Assembly (NCBI RefSeq): GCF_036846205.1
Contig: NZ_DAIUCK010000004.1
Span: 8,270-72,269 of the forward strand
DNA: 64,000 nt
Direction of reading: 5' to 3'
From: Rhabdothermincola sp036846205
Lineage (GTDB): Bacteria; Actinomycetota; Acidimicrobiia; Acidimicrobiales; Acidimicrobilacustridaceae
A program made the translations under genes and the position numbers. The notes beneath the pieces are model-generated. The model did not search any database and had not been told where the DNA came from. It saw nothing but the letters and a program-made list of their open reading frames with translations. Every line of letters starts with the position of its first letter. Position 1 is the first letter of the stretch. Below, one piece after another: positions 31,080 through 39,744 of the stretch.

Positions 31080-32069
31080 GTGGCGCCCGGCGAACCGATG
31101 AACGACGAGCAGCGCATCGCGGCGGCGGAGCAGCGCCTGGAGGCCACGTTGGCGGAGACCCTCGAGACCTTGCAGGAGACGGCCGAGCTCGCCGGGGACG
31201 TGGGGCGAGCCGACCCGTCGAGCGGCAGCACACTGGTCCCCGTCCCCGCGGTCGACCACGCCCGGGAACGCCTCGAGGACCCCCGGCGCAGCGACGTCGA
31301 CGAATGGGGCCGCTCCGAGCACATGCGGGAGCTGGCACGCAAGCTCTACGAGCCCGTCTACTCGAAGTGGTTCCGAGCCGAGTGGGAAGGCCTCGAGCAC
31401 ATCCCGACCGAGGGCGGCGCGCTGCTCGTCGCCAACCACGCGGCGGCGATCCCGAGCGATGCGCCGGTGATCATGCACGGCATCGAGACCGAGCTGGGTC
31501 GTCCCGTCTACGGGCTCGCCGACCACCTGTTCAAGAGCCTCCCGGTGATCGGGGTGTACTGGTCCCGGCTGGGTGGCGTGGTTGCCCATCCGGACAACGC
31601 CTACCGGCTCCTGCGCGAACAGCAGCAACTCGTGCTGGTCTTCCCCGAGGGCAGCAAAGGCCCGGCGAAGCACTACAGCCAGCGCTACCGGCTACGACGT
31701 TTCGGGCGAGGCGGCTTCGTCGAGATCGCGATGCGAGCCGGCGTGCCGGTGGTGCCGATCGCGGTGGTCGGAGCCGAGGAGTCGATGCCGATCGTCTGGA
31801 AGTCGGCCACGCTGGCCAAGGCGCTCGGCATCCCCTACTTCCCGATCACCGCCAACCAGCTGCTCCTCGGGCCGGTGCTCGGCACCGTCGGTTACTTCCC
31901 TGCCAAGTTCCGGCTCCGGGTCCTACCGCCGGTGCACTTCGACGTGCCGCCCGACCAGGATCGCTACTCCCGCAGCCGGGTGATGGAGGAGAGCGAGCAG
32001 ATCCGCGAGCTCATCCAGGCCGCGCTCTACGACATGCTCCGCAAGCGTCGATCGGTGTGGTTCGGATGA
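31080..32069 (+). CDS. PlsC-like 1-acylglycerol-3-phosphate acyltransferase family protein
   Basis: 329 residues from the leaderless-type GTG 31080 (or 323 from ATG 31098). The first 90 residues are charged and helical. The catalytic domain has LLVANHAAAIPSDAPVI (the His...Asp acyltransferase motif in its actinobacterial long-spaced form), then LVLVFPEGSKGPAKHYSQRY (motif III, EGS) and VPVVPIAVVGAEE. These enzymes transfer acyl chains to lysophospholipids. It overlaps an SDR gene by ATGA. I recall a comparable acyltransferase/epimerase pair in mycobacteria. Confidence 0.88.
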   Translation: MAPGEPMNDEQRIAAAEQRLEATLAETLETLQETAELAGDVGRADPSSGSTLVPVPAVDHARERLEDPRRSDVDEWGRSEHMRELARKLYEPVYSKWFRAEWEGLEHIPTEGGALLVANHAAAIPSDAPVIMHGIETELGRPVYGLADHLFKSLPVIGVYWSRLGGVVAHPDNAYRLLREQQQLVLVFPEGSKGPAKHYSQRYRLRRFGRGGFVEIAMRAGVPVVPIAVVGAEESMPIVWKSATLAKALGIPYFPITANQLLLGPVLGTVGYFPAKFRLRVLPPVHFDVPPDQDRYSRSRVMEESEQIRELIQAALYDMLRKRRSVWFG

Positions 32070-33115
32070 GCGGGCGACGGGTGCTCATCACCGGGCTGGC
32101 CACCTTCTGGGGTGGGCTGGTCGCCAAGCACCTCGAGGAGGACTCCTCCGTCGACGTGCTGATCGGGCTCGACACCCGGGAGCCGTCGGTCGAGCTCGAG
32201 CGCACCGAATACGTGCGCACCGACGAGAACTACTCGATCCTGGCCCGTATCGTGCGAGCCGCCCGGATCGACACCATCGTGCACACCTTCCTCGTCGTGG
32301 ACTCCACGCAGATGAGCCGGCGCACGATGCACGAGATCAACGTGATCGGCACGATGAACCTCTTCGCCGCCGCGTCGGCCCCGGGGAGCACCGTGCGGGA
32401 CGTGGTCGTGAAGTCCTCCGGCTGGGTGTACGGCACGGCCATCGAGGATCCCGTCTGGTTCACGGAGGAGACGCCCCGCAGCCATCCGCCGCGCACCGCC
32501 ATCGAGCAGAGCCTCGAGGCCGTGGAGGGCTACGTGCGGGACTTCGCCGAGGACAACCCCCACGTCAATGTGACCCTCCTGCGGTTCTCGAACGTGCTCG
32601 GTCCCGACATCGAGACCCCGATCACCCGGGCCCTCGAGCTGCCGGTGGTGCCATCGGTGTTCGGCTTCGATCCCCGCATCCAGTTCGTGCACGAGGAGGA
32701 TGTGATCCGCTCGATCCTGTTCGTGCTCGAGCGCCGTCTGCCCGGCATCTACAACGTCGCCGGTGACGGGCTGATCCCCTGGAGCGAGGTGGCCGCGATC
32801 TGCGGCAAACGCACCTGTCCCCTCCCTCCCGTCGGCACGGAGCTGGCCGCCTGGCCGCTTCGTCGGATCGGGGTGCCGCTGCCCGAGGAACTGCTCGACC
32901 TGCTGCGCTACGGCCGGGGTATGGACAACCGGCGCCTCAAGCGAGCGGGCTTCGAGTACCTCTACACCTCGGCCGGTGCCGTCGAGGCCTTCGTGGAGGC
33001 GCTGCGGTTGCGCCGGACCGTCGGGGGCACCCAGCCGGCCTACCGCTACGAGCGCGACGTCGAGCAGTTCTTCCGCCACTCGCCGGCCATCGTGCGCGAC
33101 ACCGGAGCGGGCTGA
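32066..33115 (+). CDS. NAD-dependent epimerase/dehydratase-like SDR
   Basis: 349 residues, extended SDR. Cofactor motif RVLITGLATFWGGLVAKHL (GxxxxxG in place of GxxGxxG), then VDVLIGLDTREP, and the active-site region DVVVKSSGWVYGTAIEDP. The usual YxxxK is not evident after VYG; an altered active site, or a binding rather than redox role, is possible. It is translated with the acyltransferase upstream (4-nt overlap) and ends 3 nt before an enoyl-CoA hydratase. This suggests lipid metabolism for the three-gene unit. Confidence 0.85.
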   Translation: MSGRRVLITGLATFWGGLVAKHLEEDSSVDVLIGLDTREPSVELERTEYVRTDENYSILARIVRAARIDTIVHTFLVVDSTQMSRRTMHEINVIGTMNLFAAASAPGSTVRDVVVKSSGWVYGTAIEDPVWFTEETPRSHPPRTAIEQSLEAVEGYVRDFAEDNPHVNVTLLRFSNVLGPDIETPITRALELPVVPSVFGFDPRIQFVHEEDVIRSILFVLERRLPGIYNVAGDGLIPWSEVAAICGKRTCPLPPVGTELAAWPLRRIGVPLPEELLDLLRYGRGMDNRRLKRAGFEYLYTSAGAVEAFVEALRLRRTVGGTQPAYRYERDVEQFFRHSPAIVRDTGAG

Positions 33116-33118
33116 GCG

Positions 33119-33877
33119 ATGCCGACGGTCCACCTGCGCGTCGACGACGGCGTAGCGGTGGTGACCCTCGACGACCCGGAACGGCGGAACGCGCTGTCGA
33201 CCACGCTCGCCGGAGAGCTGGTGGCGACCCTCGACGCGCTGGACGCCTCCGACGAGGTCGGGGCGGTGGTGGTGACCGGTGCACCCCCGGCGTTCTGCGC
33301 CGGCGCCGACCTCTCCGAGCTGGGAACCTCCCGCGAGAAGGGCCTGCGGCGGATCTACGAGGGTTTCCTGCGGGTGGCCCGCATGACCGTTCCGACCATC
33401 GCCGCGGTGAACGGTGCGGCCGTCGGCGCAGGGATGAACCTGGCCCTGGCCTGCGACGTGCGCCTCGCCGCCCGGTCAGCTCGCTTCGACACCCGGTTCC
33501 TGCAGCTCGGGATCCACCCCGGCGGCGGGCACACCTGGATGCTCCGGCGGCTGGTGGGCGAGCAGGCCGCGGCGGCGATAGTGCTGTGCGGCGAGGTCCT
33601 CGACGGCGACGGTGCGGCCCGTTGCGGCCTGGCATGGCGCTGCGTCGAGGACGGCGCGCTCCTCGAGGAGGCCGGGGTGTTGGCCCGTCGGGCCGCCGCG
33701 GTGCCACGAGAGCTGGCCAGACGCACCAAGCAGACCCTGCGCGACGTGGCAGGCATCGCCGACCACGACGCAGCCGTCGAACGTGAGCTGCGACCGCAGC
33801 TGTGGTCGATGGATCAGCCCGAGTTCGCCTCCCGGCTGGCCGAGCTGACCCGGCGCATCAGTCGACCCACGCGCTGA
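33119..33877 (+). CDS. Enoyl-CoA hydratase/isomerase family protein
   Basis: 252 residues of the crotonase fold. Oxyanion-hole segments: VTGAPPAFCAGADLSELG and AVNGAAVGAGMNLALACDVR. FLQLGIHPGGGHTWMLRRLV is where hydratases carry the second catalytic Glu; here it is Gly/His-rich, so the reaction may not be classical hydration. Third gene of the acyltransferase-SDR unit, starting 3 nt after the SDR stop. Its last 20 nt overlap the convergent GNAT gene. Confidence 0.9.
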   Translation: MPTVHLRVDDGVAVVTLDDPERRNALSTTLAGELVATLDALDASDEVGAVVVTGAPPAFCAGADLSELGTSREKGLRRIYEGFLRVARMTVPTIAAVNGAAVGAGMNLALACDVRLAARSARFDTRFLQLGIHPGGGHTWMLRRLVGEQAAAAIVLCGEVLDGDGAARCGLAWRCVEDGALLEEAGVLARRAAAVPRELARRTKQTLRDVAGIADHDAAVERELRPQLWSMDQPEFASRLAELTRRISRPTR

Positions 33878-34448
33878 GCAGCTCCTCCCGCCGCTCCACC
33901 CACTCCTCGGCGGTCATGGCGTACCGGACGTGGTCCTCCCACACTCCGTTGATCTCGAGGTAGCGCAGCGCGGTGCCCTCTTCGCGGATCGCCAACTTCT
34001 CCACCACCCGCCGGCTGGCGGCGTTGCGGGGAATGATGGCGATCTGCACCCGGTGCAGGTGCAGCTCCTCGAACACGAAGCGCAACAGCACCACCAGGGC
34101 CTCGGGCACGTAGCCGTTACCGGCCCGCTTCTCGTCGATCCAGTAGCCGATGTACGCGCTCTGGAACGGGCCCCGCTGCACCGACGACAGGTTGATCTCC
34201 CCTGCCAGCTCGCCGTCGACGAAGATCCCGAAGCCGTAGCCGGTGCCGAGCTGGCGCTCTCGCTGGCGGGCGCTGCAGCGCACGGCGAAGGCCTCCCGAT
34301 CCTCGACCACGTCGGGTTGGCCGGGTACCCGCGCCGGCTCCCACTTGGTGAGCCAGTCGACGTTGCGCCGCCGAACCTCCTGCCAAGAGGGGAAGTCCGC
34401 CACGGTCAACGGCCGCAACAGGACCCTGCGCCCGAACAGCGTGGTCAT
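33858..34448 (-). CDS. GNAT family N-acetyltransferase (RimJ-like)
   Basis: 196 residues. VLLRPLTVADFPSWQEVRRR at the start, QSAYIGYWIDEKRAGNGYVP (strand 4 and the acetyl-CoA loop Q/R-x-x-G-x-G/A variant) and RVQIAIIPRNAASRRVVEKL (helix near the cofactor) are typical of RimJ/RimL-like members that acetylate protein N-termini. The end EEGTALRYLEINGVWEDHVR is also standard. ATG 34448 overlaps the aminotransferase stop by 4 nt. The 3' end overlaps the convergent crotonase gene. Confidence 0.88.
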   Translation of the reverse strand: MTTLFGRRVLLRPLTVADFPSWQEVRRRNVDWLTKWEPARVPGQPDVVEDREAFAVRCSARQRERQLGTGYGFGIFVDGELAGEINLSSVQRGPFQSAYIGYWIDEKRAGNGYVPEALVVLLRFVFEELHLHRVQIAIIPRNAASRRVVEKLAIREEGTALRYLEINGVWEDHVRYAMTAEEWVERREELLSAWVD

Positions 34449-35542
34449 CGTCCCAGCAGCTCCTCGAGTGCCCCGAGCAGGAGGGTGACGTTGCGCATGC
34501 GGGCGGTATGACCCATGCAACCGATCCGCCACACCGTCCCGGCGTACGGGCCGAGGCCAGCGCCGATCTCGATGCCGTAGCGGTCGAGCAGCAATCGCCG
34601 GGCCGCCGGCTCGTCCACCCCGGCCGGGAGACGATCGAGGGGCACCCACACGGAGGTGAGCTGGGGCAGCCGGTGACCCTCCGGCGCGAAGAGCTCCAAC
34701 CCGAGCGCCTCCAGTCCCTCCTGCAACGCCTCGCCGCAGCTGCGGTGACGGGCCCAGGCCGCGTCGAGACCCTCGTCGAGGATCGCGCCGAGCGCCGCGT
34801 GCAGCGCGAAGACCATCGAGATCGGGGCGGTGTGGTGGTAGGCCCGAGCGCCCTCACCGGTGACGTAGCGGGCGATCATGTTCAGGTCCAGGTACCACGA
34901 CTGCGGCCGGGCCAACAGCCGCTCGACCGCCCGGGGGCCGGCGGTGAACGGCGCCAACCCCGGCGGCGCGCCGAGGCATTTCTGAGTTCCGCTGTAGGCG
35001 AGATCCACCTGCCAGCCGTCGATCTCCACGGGGATCCCCCCGAGGGAGGTCACACAATCCACGACGAGGAGGGCATCGCCCTTCGCCGCACCCACGCAGG
35101 CCACGTCGTTGCGGACCCCGGTGGAGGTCTCGGCGTGCACGAGCGCGATCAGCTTCGGCGAAGGGTGGGCGTCCAGCAGCGCTTGGGGGTCGAGCGGCCG
35201 GCCCCACGGCGCCTCGACCCGGACCACCTCCGCCCCGCAGCGCGCCGCCACGTCGCACATCCGCTCCCCGAACACCCCGTTCACGCCCACGACCGCCACG
35301 TCGCCGGGTTCCACGACGTTGACGAACGCGGCTTCCATACCCGCGGACCCCGTGGCGCTGATCGGGAAGGTGAGCGGGTTGGCGGTGCGGAACACCTGCC
35401 GGAGGCGGTCGCCGGTCTCGTCCAGCAGCTCCAGGAACTCCGGGTCGAGGTGACCCAGCATCGGGCGGGCGAAGGCCTCCGCCACCTCCGGGTACGGGTT
35501 GCACGGGCCGGGCCCCATGAGGATGCGGTCGGTGCGGGCCAT
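34445..35542 (-). CDS. Class V PLP aminotransferase (alanine-glyoxylate/serine type)
   Basis: 365 residues. RILMGPGPCNPYPEVAEAFA at the start is the family opening; the PLP site is VDLAYSGTQKCLGAPPGLAP with the Schiff-base Lys, preceded by LLVVDCVTSLGGIPVEIDGW. The C-terminal VWRIGCMGHTARMRNVTLLL is typical of alanine-glyoxylate aminotransferases. Glyoxylate as substrate would link to the malyl-CoA lyases at 0.6-2.5 kb, but this is inference. ATG 35542 follows TAGGCT by 8 nt. Its stop overlaps the GNAT start. Confidence 0.92.
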   Translation of the reverse strand: MARTDRILMGPGPCNPYPEVAEAFARPMLGHLDPEFLELLDETGDRLRQVFRTANPLTFPISATGSAGMEAAFVNVVEPGDVAVVGVNGVFGERMCDVAARCGAEVVRVEAPWGRPLDPQALLDAHPSPKLIALVHAETSTGVRNDVACVGAAKGDALLVVDCVTSLGGIPVEIDGWQVDLAYSGTQKCLGAPPGLAPFTAGPRAVERLLARPQSWYLDLNMIARYVTGEGARAYHHTAPISMVFALHAALGAILDEGLDAAWARHRSCGEALQEGLEALGLELFAPEGHRLPQLTSVWVPLDRLPAGVDEPAARRLLLDRYGIEIGAGLGPYAGTVWRIGCMGHTARMRNVTLLLGALEELLGR

Positions 35543-35550
35543 CGCGGGCG

Positions 35551-35556
35551 AGCCTA
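35551..35556 (-). promoter_or_regulatory. Putative -10 element (TAGGCT) for the aminotransferase gene
   Basis: Minus-strand TAGGCT, 8 nt before ATG 35542, overlapping the last bases of the ppx gene. Confidence 0.4.
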
Positions 35557-36465
35557 GCCAGCGATGCTCATGGCCAAGCCGTCGAGGATGTCGGCCTCCG
35601 AGACCAGGCACTCGGCGAAGCCGAGTCGGCGCATGATCGCCACCAGCACGCACATGCCGCCGACGATCACGTCGGCTCGGGCGGGCTCCAGGCCGGGGTT
35701 GTGGACCCGGTCCGCGAGCGGCTCGGTGGCCAGCGTGCGGAAGACGTCCTCGGCGGCGTCCTTGGTGAGCACGAAATGGTGGATCCGGTCGCGGTCGTAG
35801 GTGGCCAGGCCGATCTCGACCGCCGCGGCGGTGGTGACCGTACCGGCCAGCCCCACGAAGGTGGCCGCGCCGGCCGCGCCGGGGATGGCCCGCAGCACGT
35901 CGTCGAGATGGACGTCGGCCACCGAGATGGCCGCCAGGAGCTCCTCGGGCAGTGGCGGGTCATGGTGCAGGTAGGCCTCGGTCATCCGCACACAACCCAT
36001 GTCGACCGAGATGGTGGCCTCGCAGGTGGTGGTGCCGTAGGCGAACTCGGTCGAGCCGCCGCCGATGTCGACCACCAGGAACGGTCCCCGCGCCGGGTCG
36101 AGCTCGGCGGTTGCACCGAGGAACGAGAGCCGGCCTTCCTCCTCGCCGGAGAGCAGCTCGGGTCGGACTCCGACGATCTCGGCCACCGCATCGAAGAAGT
36201 CGTCGCGGTTCACCGCGTCGCGGGCGGCCGAGGTGGCCCCGACCCGCAACCGCTCGACCCCGTGGCGGTCGATGACGGTGCGGTACTCGCGCAGCACCGC
36301 CAGCGTCCGCTCGATCGCCGCGCCCTCGAGCCGTCCGTTGCGGTCGACGCCCTCCCCGAGCCGGGTGATGCGCATCAGACGCTCGAGCGCCCGGCCATCC
36401 GGGCCTCGCACCAGGAGGCGCACGGAGTTGGTCCCGCAGTCGATGGCGGCCACCGGCGCGCTCAT
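35554..36465 (-). CDS. Ppx/GppA family phosphatase (exopolyphosphatase-like)
   Basis: 303 residues, the short actinobacterial Ppx without the C-terminal HD domain. Actin-like ATPase-fold motifs: VAAIDCGTNSVRLLVRG (phosphate 1), FLVVDIGGGSTEFAYG (phosphate 2), then VDMGCVRMTEAYL and FVGLAGTVTTAAAVEIGL. Likely releases phosphate from polyphosphate or acts on (p)ppGpp. ATG 36465 overlaps the DUF501 stop by 4 nt; the frame beyond it is shadow. DUF501-ppx normally follow eno-ftsB; here those are 13.5 kb away in the same orientation. Confidence 0.93.
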   Translation of the reverse strand: MSAPVAAIDCGTNSVRLLVRGPDGRALERLMRITRLGEGVDRNGRLEGAAIERTLAVLREYRTVIDRHGVERLRVGATSAARDAVNRDDFFDAVAEIVGVRPELLSGEEEGRLSFLGATAELDPARGPFLVVDIGGGSTEFAYGTTTCEATISVDMGCVRMTEAYLHHDPPLPEELLAAISVADVHLDDVLRAIPGAAGAATFVGLAGTVTTAAAVEIGLATYDRDRIHHFVLTKDAAEDVFRTLATEPLADRVHNPGLEPARADVIVGGMCVLVAIMRRLGFAECLVSEADILDGLAMSIAG

Positions 36466-36947
36466 CCGGCGCCTCCCCCCGCGCCACCTGCCACCACGCG
36501 CTCGGCCGCCGTTCCCAGCCGGGCCGCCACCCACCTGCCGACCGGATCGTCACCCCCCGCGAGATACCAGGCGTAGTGGGCATGGAGGCACTTGACCCCC
36601 CGGCGGGTGCCACCCACCCCACCCGAGGGCCGGGGACCGGGGTGATCGGGGGGGATGGCCGCGTCGCGTTCCGCGGCGTACCGCTGGTGCGCTGCGGCCA
36701 GCTCACCGGGGTCGACCTCGGACTCGGCCCGACGCACCCCACCGGCAGATTCGAGCTCCCCCACCCGGCGCCGGAGCTCCGGGCTCACCAGCCAGTACCG
36801 GGTGGGCATGGGGGTGCCAGCGTCGAGGAACGGCTCGTTGCGGATGACCACCGGAGCGCCCTGACGGTCGCGCACCACCACCTCGTACGCACCCTGGGGA
36901 GGGCGGCCGAGCAGCTCCGCCACCTGTGCATCGTCGCCGTGGGTCAC
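36462..36947 (-). CDS. DUF501 domain protein
   Basis: 161 residues, no known activity. The family block is clear: LGRPPQGAYEVVVRDRQGAP, then PTRYWLVSPELRRRVGELES and GGTRRGVKCLHAHYAWYLAG; the Cys-x-x-x-His (KCLHAHYA) is invariant as far as I recall. The C-terminus is a Gly/Ala tail overlapping ppx by 4 nt. DUF501 is almost always next to FtsB/DivIC and Ppx in actinobacteria, suggesting a role near division or polyphosphate. Confidence 0.92.
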   Translation of the reverse strand: MTHGDDAQVAELLGRPPQGAYEVVVRDRQGAPVVIRNEPFLDAGTPMPTRYWLVSPELRRRVGELESAGGVRRAESEVDPGELAAAHQRYAAERDAAIPPDHPGPRPSGGVGGTRRGVKCLHAHYAWYLAGGDDPVGRWVAARLGTAAERVVAGGAGGGAG

Positions 36948-37014
36948 CTTCCTGATTCTCGCCCAACCCGTGACCTCCGGTGCACGAGCCCCGGGTCACG
37001 ACGGGCCATCGGGT

Positions 37015-37020
37015 TAGAGT
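37015..37020 (+). promoter_or_regulatory. Putative -10 element (TAGAGT)
   Basis: TAGAGT lies 28 nt upstream of GTG 37049; an SD sequence (GGGAGG, 37037-37042) follows 6 nt before the GTG, so this mRNA has a leader, unlike the leaderless genes. Confidence 0.45.
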
Positions 37021-37048
37021 GTTGAGTCGCCTAGCTGGGAGGTCTGTC

Positions 37049-37912
37049 GTGTCCCGTACGTTCTTGCGCCGGTTGTCCTGCGCGGCGATTGTCGTGGCGG
37101 CGATCACCGCCACGGCATTGCCTGCCAGCGCGAACTCGGTGATCACCGCCACCTCGGTCTCGCTCAACAGCGCAGCGAACTGCTCCGTCGCCCATCTGGA
37201 CATCGGGATGGAAGCGGGCACGGTGACCCACGAGGCCGGCTTCGTGACCGGCATCGACGGCCTGCTCGACTCCTTCATCCAGTCCAGCAGCTTCTCCGGC
37301 TTCAGCGGGACGTTCTCCACCTACGGCATGCCCATGCCGGACCAGCCCGACCGCACGATCATCGGCAGCTACGCCTGGATCGGTACCAACCCACCGAACG
37401 CAGCGAACACCGCCGAGTGGTTCGTGCTCTACCTCTGCGACCCGGCCGGGAACAACGAAGTGCTCGACACCTGCTACGGCGACTACGGCACCTGCCCCCA
37501 GACCGCGCTGGACGGGTTGCGACGGCTGATGTCGGTCGACGTCGATGACGAGACACCCGAACCGGGGCAGACCATCACCGTGCACGTCGCCCGCTGCATG
37601 TACCCGGTCGGCGTCACCCGGCTGCTCCAAGGCGACCTCGTTCTCGACTCCTACACCGTGACGGACGGCGAGACCTCCCAAGTCCAGGCCCGGGAGTTCC
37701 TCGTTGAGCTCACGGTGCCGGCGGACGTTCCCCCCGGCTCGTCGCTGTCGGTCGTGGTCGACTGCGGCTACGAGGACGGCCCCATCGTGTCCGGGAAACG
37801 CAGCCTGCAGGTCGCCGGCGAGTCCGTCACCACGACGACCTCCACCCCCGCCTCACCCACGACGACCGCCGCCTCCCGAGCGGTCACCGCCACCCCGACC
37901 TTCACGGGCTGA
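37049..37912 (+). CDS. Secreted Cys-containing protein with Thr/Pro tail, unknown function
   Basis: 287 residues. Signal peptide RTFLRRLSCAAIVVAAITAT then ALPASANS, with cleavage likely after ASA. The mature part is beta-rich, with about six Cys (AANCSVAH, LYLCDPA, DTCYGDYGTC, ARCMYPVG, VVDCGYED) that could form three disulfides, and a final region of Ig-like repeats (DETPEPGQTITVHVARCMYP). The tail is a Thr/Pro/Ala linker (TTTTSTPASPTTTAASRA) with no membrane anchor or LPxTG, so the protein may be released, or once continued into another domain. GTG chosen for its SD. First gene at the left edge of the island. Confidence 0.7.
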   Translation: MSRTFLRRLSCAAIVVAAITATALPASANSVITATSVSLNSAANCSVAHLDIGMEAGTVTHEAGFVTGIDGLLDSFIQSSSFSGFSGTFSTYGMPMPDQPDRTIIGSYAWIGTNPPNAANTAEWFVLYLCDPAGNNEVLDTCYGDYGTCPQTALDGLRRLMSVDVDDETPEPGQTITVHVARCMYPVGVTRLLQGDLVLDSYTVTDGETSQVQAREFLVELTVPADVPPGSSLSVVVDCGYEDGPIVSGKRSLQVAGESVTTTTSTPASPTTTAASRAVTATPTFTG

Positions 37913-37919
37913 CTTCGGA

Positions 37920-37950
37920 ACCACCCCTGGTGGTCCCTCACCCCTGAGGG
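37920..37950 (+). terminator. Twin adjacent hairpins after the secreted protein gene
   Basis: ACCACC-CCT-GGTGGT (37920-37934) directly followed by CCCTCA-CCCC-TGAGGG (37935-37950): two perfect 6-bp stems between convergent genes. No T-run. Position supports a bidirectional terminator. Confidence 0.5.
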
Positions 37951-37964
37951 TCAACCGCTCAGGC

Positions 37965-38711
37965 TCAACTCCGGCGCCGGCGTGACCGGCGGATGACCGC
38001 GCCCAGCGCCAGGACCGCGGTCACGACCCCGAGCAGGGGCAGCATCCGCTTCAGGAGCGATGGACCGGCCACACCGAGCAGGTCGATCGGCTCCGGCTCC
38101 GGCTGAACCAGCCGGAGTGGGCCACTGCCCCCCGCCTCTGCCGACACGGGCGGCTCAGCCGGCTCGGCGGCCTGCTGGCTCGTGGACTCCGGTGCCGGTT
38201 CGAGCGGCGGCGGGACGAGCGGCGGCGGTTCGATCGGTGCCTGCTCGGGCGGCATGGCCTCGGACGCATCACCGAGGACGGTGCTCTCGAGGTTCTCCAC
38301 GAACTGCGCGAGCAGCTTCTCGCTCACCTCGGCCAGCGCCCCTCGCCCGAACTGGGCCACCTTGCCGGTGATGGTGAGATCGGTGCGGATCTCGACCCGG
38401 GTGCGCTCGCCGTTCGGCACGAGCTGGGCGGTGATCGTGGCGCTGGCGTTGCCCTGACCCCTGGTGTCCCGACCCGCGGCCCGCAGCACCGCCCGGTACG
38501 AGGAGTCATCGCGCTCGGCGAAGCTGGCCGTCCCCTTGTACTGGGCGGTGATGGGACCGACCTTCACCTTCACCACCCCGCGGTAGTCCTCGCCCTCGAC
38601 GCCCTCCAGCTTGGCGCCCGGTAGGCAGGGGGCGATCCGCTCGAGATCGGTGAGCACCGACCAGGCCTGCTCGACGGGTGCGCGCACCTCGAACTCGTTC
38701 GTCAGCTCCAC
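37965..38711 (-). CDS. coxG: CoxG-like SRPBCC carbon monoxide dehydrogenase subunit G
   Basis: 248 residues. N-terminal SRPBCC domain (about 1-145): FEVRAPVEQAWSVLTDLERI, APCLPGAKLEGVEGEDYRGV, KVKVGPITAQYKGTASFAER. A Pro/Glu-rich linker follows and a C-terminal membrane anchor (LPLLGVVTAVLALGAVIRRS) with a basic end. CoxG proteins recruit or mature CoxL-type enzymes at the membrane. GTG 38711 overlaps the end of the mocA-like gene by 10 nt. It is the accessory gene expected near coxS, coxM and coxL, here on the opposite strand from coxSM. Confidence 0.88.
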   Translation of the reverse strand: MELTNEFEVRAPVEQAWSVLTDLERIAPCLPGAKLEGVEGEDYRGVVKVKVGPITAQYKGTASFAERDDSSYRAVLRAAGRDTRGQGNASATITAQLVPNGERTRVEIRTDLTITGKVAQFGRGALAEVSEKLLAQFVENLESTVLGDASEAMPPEQAPIEPPPLVPPPLEPAPESTSQQAAEPAEPPVSAEAGGSGPLRLVQPEPEPIDLLGVAGPSLLKRMLPLLGVVTAVLALGAVIRRSRRRRS

Positions 38712-39280
38712 CGGCCCAGATCCTCCAAGGTGTCGACATCTGTCGGGTCGCCGACGCACGCTACCTCCGCCACCAGCTCGGGCCTCGCCCGCATCAGGGC
38801 CCGAGCCCCCTCGTCTCCGCGGGCGGGCAGGAGATCCCAGATCTCGCGGGCGAGGCGGACCGGATGCCCGCGACGGCCGCCGTAGGTCGCCACCGCGATC
38901 GGCAGGTCCGTGCGCGCGGCCACCGCCCGCCACGCGATGGGCGGGACCCGGGGTTGGTCACCGAGGCCGACCACGATGGCGGCAACCTCCCGCTCCCGCA
39001 CGGCCCCGAGCGCAGAACCGAGCGAGGTGGCCACGCCATCCCCCCACCGCTCGTTGCGTACGCGGGTCACGCCGGCCGGGATCACCCCGCCCAGATCGAC
39101 CGCGCCTTCCACGACCATCACCTCCCCGATGCCGGCGTCCAGCGCGGCGTCGATCGCCCAGGTGACCAGCGGACGGCCGTCGAGGGGCGCGAGCAGCTTG
39201 GGAGCCTGGCCGCCGAAGCGGTGACCGGCTCCGGCGGCCAGGACCACCGCCACGACCGGGCCGGATGCAGGTGCGGTCAT
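38702..39280 (-). CDS. MocA-like molybdenum cofactor cytidylyltransferase
   Basis: 192 residues, NTP-transferase fold. Signature VVAVVLAAGAGHRFGGQAPK then LLAPLDGRPLVTWAIDAAL; VVGLGDQPRVPPIAWRAVAA is the product-binding D-Q-P; RRGHPVRLAREIWDLLPARG is the family GHP motif. MocA adds CMP to molybdopterin cofactor, the form used by CoxL-type hydroxylases, so it suits the neighbours coxG, coxSM and xdhC. It diverges from the DUF6941-coxSM operon and is followed by coxG with 10 nt overlap. Confidence 0.88.
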   Translation of the reverse strand: MTAPASGPVVAVVLAAGAGHRFGGQAPKLLAPLDGRPLVTWAIDAALDAGIGEVMVVEGAVDLGGVIPAGVTRVRNERWGDGVATSLGSALGAVREREVAAIVVGLGDQPRVPPIAWRAVAARTDLPIAVATYGGRRGHPVRLAREIWDLLPARGDEGARALMRARPELVAEVACVGDPTDVDTLEDLGRWS

Positions 39281-39296
39281 GGCCCACGAGGGTAGG

Positions 39297-39302
39297 TAGC
39301 GT
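39297..39302 (+). promoter_or_regulatory. Putative -10 element (TAGCGT) for the coxSM operon
   Basis: TAGCGT ends 7 nt before GTG 39310. The mocA-like gene starts only 30 nt away on the other strand, so promoters are packed back to back. Confidence 0.5.
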
Positions 39303-39309
39303 GGGCTCG

Positions 39310-39744
39310 GTGAGCGACTTCCCCTTCGAACGACCGCTGGTCGATGTCACCCTCTTGCTCGCGGACGCGGCGCAGGTCGCCGACGGCAAGCTCTACGTGC
39401 TCGGTGGAGGCGTGCAGGTGATCGGGCCACAGCCCCAGCCGCTCGCGGTCGCGTTGCTCATCAAGGTGCCATGGGATCGCGCGAACATCACCCACGACTG
39501 GCAGCTCGAGCTGCTCGACGAAGATGGGATGCCCGTCATGCACAACGAGATGCCGTTCCTCATCGGAGGGCAGTTCGAAGCCGGCCGGCCTCCCGGCTGG
39601 CCGGTGGGCACGCCGCTGCCGGTGCCGCTCGGAATCACCTTCCACGCACTGCCCGTCCAGCCCGGACACCGCTACACGTGGCGACTGGCGATCGACGGCA
39701 CCAGCGAGCCCACCTGGCAGGCGAGCTTCGGGGTGAAGGCATGA
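39310..39744 (+). CDS. DUF6941-like protein
   Basis: 144 residues. A single beta-sandwich-like domain: PLVDVTLLLADAAQVADGKL, YVLGGGVQVIGPQPQPLAVA, then IKVPWDRANITHDWQLELLD and PGHRYTWRLAIDGTSEPTWQ. The opening (cytosolic, no signal) and this strand pattern match DUF6941, which has no known function. It is translated together with coxS through ATGA. A place in Mo-hydroxylase maturation is only suggested by context. Confidence 0.75.
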   Translation: MSDFPFERPLVDVTLLLADAAQVADGKLYVLGGGVQVIGPQPQPLAVALLIKVPWDRANITHDWQLELLDEDGMPVMHNEMPFLIGGQFEAGRPPGWPVGTPLPVPLGITFHALPVQPGHRYTWRLAIDGTSEPTWQASFGVKA

